Assembly (NCBI GenBank): GCA_011319805.1
Contig: SJRY01000266.1
Location: forward strand, 496,001 to 560,000
Direction: 5' to 3'
DNA: 64,000 nucleotides
Origin: Macrocybe gigantea
Taxonomy: Eukaryota; Basidiomycota; Agaricomycetes; Agaricales; Callistosporiaceae
Shown: positions 13,201-27,099 of the stretch, in pieces
Layout of the letters: the number at the start of each line of letters is the position of its first letter
How positions within the stretch are numbered: position 1 is the first letter of the stretch
Position numbers and translations under genes: made by a program
Notes under the pieces: generated by a model
The model's database searches: none
The model's input: only the letters and a program-made list of their open reading frames with translations
Told to the model about the DNA's origin: nothing

Positions 13201-16200
13201 CGCGGTAACCGGTTGAGATGTGATTGTCAGAGACCGTTTCTTCGCCTGGTGTCAAGGCATCCGCATCTGGACACCTTGACATCAGGTTCTGTACTGTAAC
13301 GAGGAATACGTTGATGAGATTGTCCGAAACGTCCAAAGTTGAAGATGGTGACAAATCCGACGCTACGAGACTGGGGATGGTCTGCGACGCGAGCCATTTG
13401 GAGATTGGGTGAATGACATAACCCGCTGCAGGCCAACTCTGTACCCAGTCGCGCAGCTTGGTGTGCGTTTTCGTCAAGTGTTCGAGGACGTTGAGGATAA
13501 TTTGGTTTTCATCTGGATGGTGGTGAGATCGATCAGTAATTCTTAATTACCATGCTAATCTGGTCCTGATTACCTTCCAAAACTACGGGCAATGAACTAG
13601 ACAAGACTTTTTCGACGATCTTTGACAAATCTTTTGAAGGCCCTTTGTGGTGCCCAGAAAAGAGGCAAGATCTGTCTGAAGCGCACGGAAATTTCCATTT
13701 TGCGTTGGCCCTTCATCGTGGATGCGTAATACATCTTGGGCCTCTTGCAATGAGCATGAAAGAAGACTGAGAACATCACTCAAGGTGCACATAGATTCGC
13801 AGAGTGAGCGAATCATGATGACGCGCTTCGTGGTACTGGATATTTCTTCCAATCGTTGCAAAAGATCCCTGAGCTCGAGGAACACAGCTGACGCGTGGCA
13901 TAGCCTACGGAAAGGATAAGCTTGTATCGCAATTAGCAAAAGGAATAGAGCTCTTACCGGGTTCTTAGATCCACAGACATTGAGAAACCGGACTCTAGCA
14001 ACGAGTGTCCCCGCTGTAAGTCACGCGTGGTGAGGTCCGAATGGTGATTGGGCAAAGACAATCGAAGTTCGGGGAGGCATTTCCGGAGCCGCACAAAATA
14101 GCCCTCAAGCTTTCTCTGCGGCGTCTCGAATTCTGCAATTTTCGGCAATATGGGCTGTTCTCTCAACCAACGGATGTCTGCCTGTCGTCGAAGGACCTCT
14201 GACGGCACATTGACTGCATAGCCTAGGCGCTTCAACTCCTTCAGGAAGTCTGCCCAGGCCTTCCGCTTTCGGACGTGAAGGGCTTTCAGATACTTGTCTC
14301 TTTTTTCCTTCGATAACCCCGAAGGAGGAGCAGCGAAGCCTAGCTCCTTGGCTGTCGAGATCACGGAGGTTGCGAAGTCGTCCACTGTGTCAGCGGTTGT
14401 AGCATGGATGAAAGGTTCGATATGTGTCGCAATGAATGACATATACCGGGCATGCGTTCTTTCGAGGCTTGCGAGGTGTGTAGAAGAAGACTTCCCACTA
14501 TCTTCTACTATGCTGCGTGGAGTCAGCAAGTTCGGCGATGAAGATGTGAGGATTCTGGCTCTAGCGCGTAGGAGAATTGTGGGATTATGTATTGGACGAT
14601 AGGTTCTCGCAGTATTTCCCGGAATTTGCGGATCGTCTTGTAAAGTTGACGATGAGTCTTTTGCGCACTCTGTTTCAGCGCCTGGACATTAATATCTTTC
14701 CAGCTGGCCAATTTAATGAATCCTAGGGTCTCTTTCTCCAAAGCTGTCCTCTCTTTCCTAAGGCGATCAGCTAGGTCCTTGGAATAGACATCATACTGAA
14801 GCCACGTAGAATGGATAACTTCCTTGACCGCGAGAGCGTTATCTTGGCATGGCCGGACTTGCTACTGGCGAGATAGTCTAGATAGTTTGCAAAGCTTCTG
14901 AGCAAATCCATGCGCACGAAGAACTGCCCAAGCGGACCGGATGTGATGAAATCGTCAAGGAGGGGGACTAATATTCCAAGATAATGGGCAACGCTATCTG
15001 AACTCGTGCTCTCTTCGGAAGCGTTGAGCGATCCCCGAACAGTAACGTCGTATAATTTGAACCACCAATAATAGGCGGCTTTCTCGAAAGACCTGGCTTG
15101 TGACTCGAGGAGACCTTGCCAGCATGACAATTCGAGACGCCTCCATTCTACGACTAATCCAGTAAGAATTTGTTGGTGCGCCTTGAGCGAATTATGGCGG
15201 TTTGAATACATCTCCCAATCCTCCATGTGTAACAGCAGCTGCTCAACGGCAGACAAAACCTTTGCGACGGGGCTTGCGAGATCCAACTGAAGCAGTCCTT
15301 CGCAACGAGTCTTGATGTGATGAAGAATCATCTGTTCCGGCCACATTTCGATGAGTTCATCAATCCTGACTTTCAAAGCAGTGACGGCCAATGATGCTTT
15401 CTTGACCTCTGGAACATTGCAGTTAGCGTAGAAATCGTATCCTGTTGTGGAAATTGGGGATATTCCACGCATGAATGACTGCTGGCCATGTAACAACGAA
15501 AGCTGGATGTGGAGGCTTTCCCTATCCAATGAATCTGGGAACGACAAGAGATGGGTCTGCAATATTGGCCGCAGGGCCGCTGTCCGTGCGTCGTTGAAGG
15601 AAGCAACGAGATTTCGGTCTTCCCGCGTTGCTTCAAAGGATCCAAATAGATTTCGATGCAAATCGACAAGCTTGTCGGCGTCCTCGTTGGGACCAGAAGG
15701 GTAAGATCGGGCTTTTCAACACCGCTGGGAGGTCTGAGATCTAATACATCGTCAAACGTGGGAAACATGGACAGAAATTCTTGCTCCTGAATCTCGGCAT
15801 CGCTCAAATCGGTATGATCCAAGACTTTCGCCCTGTATAGAGAACGTGCATCTCGGTCGCGATCGTCCTCCTTAGTTCGATCGATCAGCCAGAGGCGAAG
15901 GCTTTGCTCATATGTGACATCAAGAGTATCGATGAACGTTTTCTTGATACCAATGGATTTCATGAAAGTAAGGGCTGAGAGAGTAAGCAGAAGCGGCCCG
16001 AAAGCAGGTAGACTTGGCAACTTGGATGGAGAGGCATGGCAAAATGTGATGGCGCCCGCCGCACTTGGAAATGCGATTAAGGCTGCGATAGCTCGATTTG
16101 TGTCACCTTCGAATTTACGGGATCGATCTGCTGTTGCTCTTGACATCATACGCAACCCCGTTCGCAGACATAACATTCCAAATGGATCGGCCGGCTGAGA

Positions 16201-19200
16201 TCCGCATATTCGGGATAGATGCTCTCTAACCGTTGGCTGAAACCAGCCATTGACTGTTGAGTGACTTCTTCCCGCAGTGACGAACCATCCTCCCCTCTCT
16301 GAAGAAGCTCGACAAGTCCATCAATCTTCGAAGGCGCTATAATCTGAGATCGGAACTGCGCGATTTCTGCCCAGAATGTGCGGGAAGTCGCAACACTCTG
16401 TCTAACAGGGAGCACACGTGTCCGCGAAATTTCTTGACTGACTTGATCCAGTGACTGGCTGAGGTACTCAACGAGATCGTTGGTCGATTTTCCAGATATC
16501 AGCCTCTCAAGAGTGATATGCTGACCTATCTGAATCTGAAGGCTTTCCTGACTGAGTCGCAATCGCTGGCCTGTAAGATTGCGGATGGCAGCAGGATCCA
16601 GAGGTGTGTCTGGAATATAAAGTCCAAGGACCAGATTGCCCATTGCAGTCCAGCATAAACCCAGATCAGAGTACGCGTTTGTCGCCGACCCACTCAAACG
16701 TTGAGACAGATAATGAATGGCGTTCCGAACAGCACGCTGTAGGGCGGGTTTGCGAGATTGCGAGACGAGCTCGAGTAATCTGAGGATGGATGTTCTCAGC
16801 CCAGTCTGGGATCATAGCGGTACTGCCGAATGATGCCGTATGTTGCAACCTCATAACTCGACGCGAAGGAATATGAAAGCTAAAGTAAGATGAGTAAGGG
16901 CCATGGATCTAGAAAAAATACACGGACGAGGATGAGGAAATGATGGACGAGTTGTGCGAGCTGTACGGAGCGAGGGGCATCACGGTCGCTTTGCGAGGCA
17001 GTCAATTGAAAAGGTGATTTATATAAGCTTCGTGATCCTCAAAAGCCGCCAATGATGTGTGGGAGTCACCCCTGGTAACATGTTAACTATGGATTTAGGT
17101 TGGAGACGAACATGCACCACATTGACAGATCGCGCTTAATTGCGTCGGACAGAGCAGCTGTGTCGTTGGATCATCAGTCTATACGAAGTGAGTCGATGTA
17201 CACTCAGGTAAAGCGTGCAGAAGCACCTGCTGAGGGAAAGACCAGAGCGCATTCAGCCATTCTGACCAAACTTGAATGACAACATCTGCTGGATCTGTGA
17301 GTTAGTCAGCTTAGAAAATGTCGATATAGTAATAATAACATAACCGACTTTGCTCGGCTTCTAGACTCCAGGACAGATGTTGATAACATATATAACGACG
17401 TAAAGATGCATTGCTGAGGCACAGAACGTTGAGCATGTTTTCCAAGTTCTGTCGAAGTCCTTAACGACGGTTTAAGTTACGGCAGGAAAAAAAAACTATT
17501 ATCAACTTTACCTATGATCATCTATCTTGGTCAGGAGGGATAGCTCCGAGGCAAGCAAAAATTGCCGTAAAGTATTCGAAACCTCCTTTTGTACAGAAGG
17601 GCAGGAAACGTGCTGTGGATGACATCAGTCACCAACCGAAGACAACTCTGAAGGAATGCTATACATTTTCGAGCTGAGATCCAATTGTTGCGAGGGTCGC
17701 CGTGGCATCTTCAGGCAAGCTGGACGGCAATGTCTTCATTGCCATGAGGTCAAAAGTCCGACGGCGAAGATCTGTCAAAGCAAATTAATTTAAACACAAG
17801 GTTAAAGGCCGACTGTACCTAGTGAATCTTTACCCCGTAGGGAACGCGCGAGATCGTCGATATTCTGCAAATCTTGGAATGATGATAGTGGTCGCTCAAT
17901 GAAGAACAATTCCCAAATTTCCATCAGTCCTTCACCGGTTGTGGGATGTAAGGTCATGTAAGCTCTGCTCTGATCCGGAATGCCACCCAAGACAAGACAA
18001 TCATCCGCCACGTCAAGTATCCAACGCGAAACTGCGTGGACCATAGAAAATCGATCGATGAGGCTGCTATAGCTTGATGGAGGTAAGGCGTATATTCCAA
18101 TAGCTTTATTACGAACTTGACAGCCTTCCGACGCTTATTTAGGAATTCAGTTCAGGGGATATTCACTATAGGATCACGTACCGACGTCGCTGACAGGTCC
18201 TTCGTAGACAATGATTCTAATATCTTCCGTGCGGTATTGCTGGTGCTTGAGATAATCGATCGACATAATTCCCTGATATTTTCTTCCTCTGAGGGAAGTG
18301 AATCCCTTTTGGGACTCAGAGGCTGTCGCTGGAGCCGTTCTTCGTCCGAGAACAAGAGGACCGTTAGGTCGATAGCTTGCAGAAGTTCTTGATGTGTCGA
18401 GGCCATCTCGCGTTCGAGTTTGCGATCGGGACAAGGGGGGCTTTGTAAATAGAAATCGACAGGCTGGTGCACAACGTGTAAGCGAAACTCGACAAATTCC
18501 ACACTGAACAAGACTGCACCTGATAAGAAATGAGATCTCCTGGAAACATGCTCATCAAACTGTATATTGCATGAAAACGAGGAAGTGAAGTCCTCAGAGC
18601 AGAGCTCGAGAGATAGTCAAGCAGGTTGTGCACACGACGAAGTTCATGGTAATTCAGCGATAACTGCTGGATGAACTTTTGAAGTTGTGGAAGGAAATGG
18701 GGATGATTACGCGCGCAGAAAAAAAGATGGTGTCGTCGGAAATTTCACGAGACGCTTCATTTAACAGTAAACCAACTGGTGTCTTGTCAAATAATGCGGA
18801 CAAGTCCGCATGATGGTCGAGTACGTGGCCAAGACATGACAAAACATTGGGAGGACAGTCAACGACGCATCGGTGCAAGCCTCTTCGGAGGAGATCGAAA
18901 TCAAGATGGCTTTTCATTGTTGTTTCAAGGTGAATAGGCGAAATCGGAAGTCGTTTGAAGTCCGCTATGATGGATGGATCGTCCGATATTGGCTGCTCAC
19001 TGAATGCGATCTCTATTCCTCGATTCCGCATAGCCCTGGAGAGTTCGCCATGCTGCGGATCCACGGTCATAAGCAAGCGGAAGTTCGGGTGAGGTTTCAA
19101 GATTTCAACTTTCCCATCGACAAACCCTCTCTCACTAAGCACCAAGCACCCGTCCGGCTCGCAGAGGGAGTTCAGACGATCTAGAACGGAAGAGTTGCAG

Positions 19201-22200
19201 AGATTGGCTCCATCAAGTAATATCCAGCCCCTTGTTTCATAGCTCGCACCAATGGGCCATCGACCCATTCAAATCGGCACATGCCTTCAGCAACCACGAG
19301 CAATTTTTCAACGTCCTGATGAATTGAGGAGACATCTTTGACGGTGAGTTTACGAAGAATCTGTGATGCCAACTGAAGCAGCTCGTTCGGAGATGAAGAC
19401 CCTCGCGACTTTTGCAACAGCTGAATATCTGCCAGAGCCGCGGAACGTGAAGACGTTTGGAGTTCGAGGCGGACAAGGCCTAGAATGTCATTTATTATTG
19501 CCTTGACTTTGGCAAGAAGGTCAACCTGCTCGAAACTGCCAAGGATGTCCATGGTATCGGTGGAGCTGCTGATCGGAATTTCTTCAAGGCGATTACCAGT
19601 AAGTTGCGAAAGGAGTCGCACAGCACTTGTCTTTCCGCACCCCCGCGGTCCTGTTAGAATTGCGAGCCAAGATTGGGAGATACAGTGTCCGATTGATTCA
19701 AGGATTCCCAGATGCATCTTCAGAAGGCGGCCGGAGCGAAGAGACGGTATCATATTTCCTCTGGAAGAAACAAAACGGCCAATGCGCAAATGGGTGGGCG
19801 AGACAGTGACGCTGATGGTGTCGTCCAAAGAGGAAGGCATGGAGGAAAATATTCGGTCGAAAATGGCGCGTGCTTGGATTCGGTCGCTTTCAGCACGTAA
19901 GCGGTGAAGATACACCGCAGGTAGGTAGTCAACGGGACGGCAAGAAGAATTGGCTGCGCCTAATAGGCGCCCCCACCGAATGACGTCTCGAAGATTGAAT
20001 TCCCAGGGACTACCTTCTCTCGCAAATCTTCGGGAGATTACAATCTCCTCCTGGAGGTGGGTATTGAAGGCAATCATGGCTCGTAGCATTGCGTCGTCGA
20101 AATCGGGGAAGATGTGTTGACAAACCAGCAAAAGATCCGAAGGAGAGAGTTCTTCAACATATACTTTCGTAAAGCGATCCAAAAAAGATTTTGGCAAGCC
20201 CTTCCTCCCACCTCCCTGATTAAGCGGGTTTTGCGCGGCGAAAATACGAAAAGATGGATGGCGGGCGAAAGTTCGGCCCAGTTCTGGTATGAAAACAGTG
20301 CCTCGGTGATCCAGGACCGCATTGAGACCCTCGAGGATTGCCTGTGGTGCCAAGTTCATCTCGTCCAGTAGCACCCAGTAACCTTCCTGCATGGCTCTCA
20401 GAAACTCTGCGTCCTTCCAAGCGAACTCGCCGGGATCACCGCCTTCAACAGGCAGATCGGAACCAAAGAGGTCGATTAGGTCGGTTTGATCAGAAAGATT
20501 TATGCGGCAAAGCTGGTGGCCAGATATATTGGCAAGCGCTGCGACGAGACTCGTCTTGCCAACGCCAGGACTCCCCTCAAGAAGAATTGGCTTTGGTACT
20601 TGGCAAGCTCGAATGACCCTCATAGCATTTTCCAGAGTTGTCGGAGCTTGAAGATTGAATGAATATGCAGCTGGTTGCTTCGATCCTTTGGGGATGGCAA
20701 ATGAACCGAATTGTATCGTTGTGGTGGGATCATGTGCGGGAACGTAAGAAAACATGGGCTTGTCATGAACTTCGGGAACAAGGCTCCGGAGTTTCAACAC
20801 CGCGTCGTTCCTCAGCTTCGTTATTTCCTCACGGGAATAGGATGAGAGTTGCGAAAGGGAGGCCAGGCCGTCAAGGAACGTCATATGTGCTGCGTGGAAC
20901 TGTTAGGAAAAATAAGCAGTGAACTCTCACGCATGGGTCGAGAAACACCAACGAAAATCTCGTATGTTGGGATGCAATCATCATGGTTGGGTTGATAAAC
21001 GGCATTCGAGAAATTGACCCATGCCTGAAGATAATAAATGAAGCGATATAAAAAAAGAAAAAAAAAAGAGAACAGGCATACCAAGATATCGCGCAAGCTT
21101 AACAAAGACCGATCGCCTACTTCCGAACAAAGCCATTCGACGAAATCAAGAATTCTGTTGGTATACACTTTGAGGTCTTCGTGGATCCAGGAGCTGGCAA
21201 TGATTAGCTCAAGATCACTTCGCTCATCGACGCGAGGAACCCAGATTTCAGTGAACCTGTTTCGCAAAGCAGGCGATAGCTCCTTCTTTCCGTAATCTCC
21301 ACCTGGGTTCATGGTCGCTACAAGCTTGAAATCATCTACCGCACGCACAGTAGAATGGTCGATGACGTCTCCGCCACGCTCCGCGAGAACGATACTTCGA
21401 GAGGGTTCCAATACACTGTTGAGACGTTCCAAAACCGAATCGTCGGCTAGGGAAATTTCGTCAAGTAGGAAGACGTCTCCATTACGCATAGAGTCGACTA
21501 ATGGACCGTCTTGCCACTCAAAAATTGCTTGTCCACTTGATAATTTGAGTTGGGCCACCTCCAGACGGGTCTTCAGTGCCAAGTCAAGGTGTTGACTCGA
21601 CTTTAGCGCTTTCGTGACCTCATTGTGGAGAGCAGTTGTCGTCCTCTCAGCTATACTCAGCGTTTCGAACAGGTCGTCGAATTCGCGCAGAATATCGGCT
21701 TCCTTCATGGCACGATTGCGAACGGGCCGCAAACCACCGATGATGTCCGCCGTTTCTGTATTCTGATGACAGTTCAGAATGTAAAGGCGCTGACCTGTTG
21801 TCTCCGCAAAGACTTGGCATATAGAGGTTTTGCCAGAACCAGTGTCGCCAACGAGCAGAACGGGCTCGTTGTATTTAAGTGCCCTAGAAACGAGAATAAA
21901 TAGTCTTTGCATGGCTTTCGTCCAAACCAATCCCGATGAACTGGGCAATGGACAGCCGAGGTAAGTAGAGTAATCAATGGCAGGATTACGAAGATCGTAG
22001 ATCGCATTCTCATCGATCTTGACGTTCATAACAGATTCGATAACTTCTTTGACTGCGATCTTGTCATCCTGGCGACGAGTTCGCTCAGCAAGAAGCATAT
22101 ACCCATTGTCGGCTAGCTCCTGATATCCAATAGCATCACGGCCGGCCCAGCGGAACAAATCGCGCAGTGTTGCGAACCCGTGCTTGCTTTCGAACACCCT

Positions 22201-25200
22201 ACCGGCCTGACGGCGTTTCTGAAGCTCGTGAAACACCTTGACGATCTTGTTTCCATAAGACGGCGCAATCTTACACCGCTGGCAGAGAATTGTCCCAGCT
22301 CGGATTGAGGAACGTCTTGGAAATGAACTTCTAGGAATCGATTCCTGAAAGCCCGAGACAGGACTTTTCTACCAGCATATAGTCCTGGAGGATTCTGGGT
22401 AGCAAATAGCATGAAATGTGGGTGAGGGCGGACGACCTCTTGAGTTTCGGGAATCACAAGCTCTCGATTGTCATCAAGCAGCCTATTCAAAGCTTCCAGA
22501 ACGTCTGTCGGGGCCAGATTCAGCTCATCCAGCACGATCCAGTCACCATTTCGAAGAGCGCTAACTAGGAGGCCGTCCTTGAAAACGAGCTTCCCGGTGA
22601 CAGGGTCTGATACGTAGGATCCAACGTATTCTTGAATATCTGTGTGTTCGTGGTTGTTTATGCGCACGAAACGATGGCCGGTCCGCTTCGCCAAATATTC
22701 AACAGAACTAGTTTTGCCGCTAGATGTCGGACCCTCGATCAGAACAGGGAATCGCCTGGTGAGAATGATCCGTGCAAGATCGATCAATTTCGTCTCGACG
22801 GACGGTGTCATGATATAGTCTTCCACTAGGTCAGACGGCATCGGTCCGTTCTCCAAATAGAAGGGGCCAATCTTGATAAACTCGTCTGGGGAACGGCCAC
22901 GGGGCGTAGAAAGAGGCTTTGCGAGCAACGACTTCGGATTGCGAACGCCTTTTAGGAGATATTTGTGTGCCAGCGCCGTGACGATTTCCGCACTGCTTGG
23001 ATCCAGCACCATCGTGAAAGCCATCATGCAACCCTCCCATATCGCTCTCCTCAAACCCAACAAGCCGGCCGTGTCCGAAGCAAAAGTCAAAGCACGCGCG
23101 AGCGTACGCATGCTGTAGTGCGGTCGATGATTCGACCCATCCGCCAGTTGCCTTTTCTCCGCCAATTCTCTGACCGCAGCGTAGAACTCCGCCACGTCCA
23201 TGATGGCGGCCTTGTCGCCAACTGCGATGGGGCCGATGTACTGGTTGACGATGCTCAGCAGGGTTTCCATGTCGGCATCGGGGGGAGGGACGTCAATTTC
23301 GGTGAAACGGGAGCGAATGTTAGGGGAAGGTCCTTCTTTCCGACGTCTGTGGCGGGATTCATGCATGCAAAGAGGCGGAAATCTGGATGTCGAGGCACGG
23401 GTTCTAGAGAGCCTTGTTCCGTCAGGGTGATTGACGCCGTCGGTCCATGAAGCAGTCCGGATATGCATTCCAGTGTTTCCGCGCTTGCTAGATTTATTTC
23501 GTCCAGCAAGATCCTGATGGTAATGCTTAAGCGTGATGCTCCGAGGACAATATTTTGCACTCACCAGTCACCCGAACGGAGAGCGTTTACAAGTGGCCCT
23601 TCGACAAATCCAAACGCGAACTTTCCTTTCCCCTGCACATGTTGCACCTCGAATTCTTCCACGTCCCTCAAGAACGCTGCCCAGCTATCGTCTGAAATAT
23701 TCAATCCACCGTCAACCTTGCGTTTTTTACGCGGAGCTTCGGAATCAGCAGAGGTTATTTCAGCCCTTCAGCAAAAATCGCGACGTCAGAACTTTCCGAG
23801 AAGGTATCACCATTGGGACCCAAGTTCACTCACCTAAGCTCCTTTTCCCTCGCATTTATCCGTTCCCTAGCCAGCCGACTACTCTCCTTCCAAAGCCCCA
23901 CCACCCGTTTCCACTTGCCCTCCGTAACCGCCTTTCTCACTTCCGTCTCGAACTTCTCGTTCTTCTTCCGGCTAAAGGTGCCGCCAAACAGATCCACAAA
24001 CCGTTCCTGCAGCGCTGACGCGGGTACCTTTGCGTCGATAGGCTTGAATCCGCCCAACAGATCAGACGATTCCGTCTGATGTGACAGGTTGAGCGAAATC
24101 AAAGGCCTGCGCAGGAGCGACGCCAGATGCGTGACGGCGCTCGTCTTGCCCGTTCCTGTTTCTCCTGTCAGTAGTACGGGCTCCGATAGCGCGATGGCAG
24201 TCGCGATCCTGGACAAGAGCTGGACCGCGGGCTTGTGCATCGCAAACGGCCTTGTAGGTGGGGGAACAATCTCTGCCTTTGCTGCCCGTGACGCGAGTCG
24301 CGTCCGCCCGATGCGGACGGCAAAGATGTTCCCGTTCGCGTCTTTTTCATAGTCCAAATCCGACACGCGACCGCTCAGTACCCAGGAACGGCGCTCGGGA
24401 TCAAGGCCGAGGTGTTCGCCGATGACAGTCGCGATGGTCTGCATGTGCGCGCGTGCGGCGTTCGTGGGCGCACCCGTGCCGAAAAAACGTCTCTGCCTCA
24501 GCATACATGTCTTCGCGAAGTGTAGGGTTAGGGAAGAGCTGCGCCAGACTGAGCGGTTCCGACGATCCGCTGTCCACGTCCATTGGCTGGTAATTCGAAG
24601 GAAGAAGTCTGTGGACGCGTTGACAAAACTTTTCAAGCTCACGCAACCCAATCTGCCGTGTAGATGCAGCGCTGTCGAGGGACCTGGCTGCCTCCCAAAG
24701 TCTGATGAGGGCCAAGATGGGACTGTCGGCCAGCCTCGGAAACTGGGAACTGAGAATAGTTCTTAATTCGAAATCCGTTGGGGCGGGTATCTCGACTTCA
24801 TAGAACTTGTGGGATCCGAAAAACGCCGCGGGAGGGAACGATCCAGTACGCGATGGAAGAACCGAACGGGTTGCAAAGATAGCAAAGTTGTTGTGCGCGA
24901 CGACGCGGCCACGGCTTGGTACTTGCAAAGAAGCACGCCCTCCGATCCACTTTTCCAATCTCATGGATTCAACCAGAGGCTTGATGAGGCCGAGGACTTC
25001 GTTGCTCCCTTTATCGATATCCTCAAACACGACCCACTTCCCCTCCCGCATGGACCGAACAAGGACGCCCTCCTTCCACTCGAACACGCCCGACCGCTTC
25101 GACGAAGATACATAAGAGCCTAGAAGAGAACGAGGGTCAAGAGAGGTGTCGGCAAGGTGAATAGTTATGACTTGATTTCTTGAATTGGGGGACAGAAGAC

Positions 25201-26326
25201 CAGCAAGATGCGAGATGAACAGAGATTTTCCACATGAAGGAGGCGAAGTCAAAAGGATGGGGATCCTGAGGGATAGGTGAAGTGCTATCGTTTGTAAGCT
25301 TTTAATTGTTGTAGAGGTCGGTATGAGGGAAGACAGTACGTCTTGCTGAGGTAAATCATGTCGGACGAGAAATACTCCATGAACGTTGGCAACAAACCGA
25401 CTAATGTTATCTTGTTAGAATGCGGAATGCCAGATATCTTCTAAACACGTACCTGAGCTCGAACGGACTTATGGGCGAAACGGGCTCCCTCTCGTCAGCA
25501 CCGTAATAATCGTATATATCGCGCACAATTTCATTGCGAGCGTCCCTGACACGCTGAACCTCTGTCGCTGGCATTATCCATCCGTCCACTTGAAGCAGAT
25601 TTCCGTCGACGTCCTGTCCGTACTCCAGAGAGCAGTCCGGCCCACATATTTTTCCAAATATCTGTTTTTCCAAATCCTCCCTAACGGCTTCGCCCATTCC
25701 GCTTTGCAAAGCATAGAGACGGATCGCAAGAAGTCGAGACGCGTTGTCCAAGTGCTCTGACCATATGACGGTCGACAAGGGTGACAATGGCCAAATGTGG
25801 TATTCTGGTATTTCGCGGTTGGCTTGCAGTATGCGATAATAGGCAAGGAGGAGGCGGTGCAGACGCGAGGTATCGACCGAGAGCGGGAGGTTTTCCGATC
25901 CAATAAATGTCAAGGGTCCGTCTCGGAATACGGGTGATATCAATAGTCGATGTAATATTCTTCAATTTCAGAACAGAGATGAGTTGAGTTGAGCAGCATT
26001 GTGTGCGAAAGCACTTACGGATAAAGTTCTTCATGTACTTCTACTAAAAGAGAGAGTGCGACCAGCTTTTCCTCCATGTTATCTTCATCCTCCAGCCACC
26101 GAGCACACAGATCCACCAGCACGGGTCGGTAGATGGCCGCAATAATCAACGTCAAAGGTGGTGATATTAAAAGCTGAGACAGAGTTCTCAGAATCTCGAT
26201 ATTCGTAGAAGCATTGCGCAGAAGAGATTGAGGCGATGATGTCGAAGGAATTTTTGAGAGTAGCACTCCGGTCAGGCGGCGCAGATTAATCGTCAGCGGG
26301 TCATGAATAACGTCGGTAGTTGTCAT
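10262..26326 (-). CDS. MDN1: Midasin, giant AAA ATPase of 60S ribosome biogenesis
   Basis: Midasin (yeast Rea1/Mdn1) is a dynein-like ring ATPase that strips assembly factors (Ytm1, Rsa4) from pre-60S particles in nucleolus and nucleoplasm. Six AAA modules are visible from their Walker A loops: PPSCGKSLF (about 25.23 kb), GETGTGKTSAV (24.17), GPTSSGKTSSV (22.72), GDTGSGKTSIC (21.84), GSPGVGKTSLV (20.56) and GPRGCGKTSAV (19.65). A long helical linker (about 19-13.5 kb) follows, then a D/E-rich tail (about 13.0-11.8 kb) and the C-terminal MIDAS/VWA domain, whose metal site DDSRSMAES (about 10.92 kb) fits DxSxS. It starts MTTTDVIHDPL and ends FFERISEE. Short introns occur throughout. About nine one-base frame shifts are needed, mostly at homopolymers, so the intact protein (roughly 4,900 residues, my estimate) cannot be read directly. 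Confidence 0.95.
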
Positions 26327-27099
26327 TTTCGAGTAGGTCCTATCGTGCAGGATACTCGGAGGCGTCTAAAATGCAAACCAGATTGGCCGACGCGTAGATG
26401 CGAGGTTACCTGGGCTATCAGCCTCGGTCAAGGACTTCACGAAAAAAGCTGATGAAATTTTGGTCGAAGCCACGTGCTTGGAATAGTGCAAATAAAACAC
26501 AACACACGACCACAGTATTGCTCATTCGACCTGTCATCGAATGCTAGGCCACAGTCCAAGACCAGTCTCTTCTGGATTGGCCTGTTCAAAGAACACTCCA
26601 TGTAGTCCTCATGGCTATTTCGTGCGCATCTGCTTTTGGCCAGCCAGTTTCGAAAGAGAGCGCTACACAACATTAAGGACATGGATGGCTTTTGTCACAC
26701 TCTTTTCAAAAATTCCATTTCATATCTTCATGTAGAATTCAATTTCAATTCATATACTTGTGTTCATCATCAACGGGCTGGCCAGACCCCGAGGCTAGTA
26801 CATATGGTCCAACTCTTCCTAGCGAAACGCCGTTATTCTCCCCAGTCGACCAAACTGCGTGACGGCGCGGACATACATCGCCTTATCCCGAGACATCATA
26901 TGGTAACTCCCTCGCATGACAAGCTGCTGCATGCTTCAAGGTCCGAGGCTTGTGGGGTACGAATCGTGAAGCCTTACATGGCAACATCGTCCCTGCATCT
27001 CGTATAAGAACAACAGCAGAACAACGTTCATGTACGATTTTGACTATCCTAACCCCACACTAGCACTCATTGTGATCCACCTTCAGTGCAGAAGACGGG
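26327..27099. other. Shared upstream region of midasin and hexosaminidase genes
   Basis: A gap of about 770 nt lies between two divergently transcribed genes, so it should contain both promoters. Open frames present (for example near 26636-27007, +) have no family signature and overlap one another. I saw no clear TATA box at a convincing distance. Confidence 0.4.
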
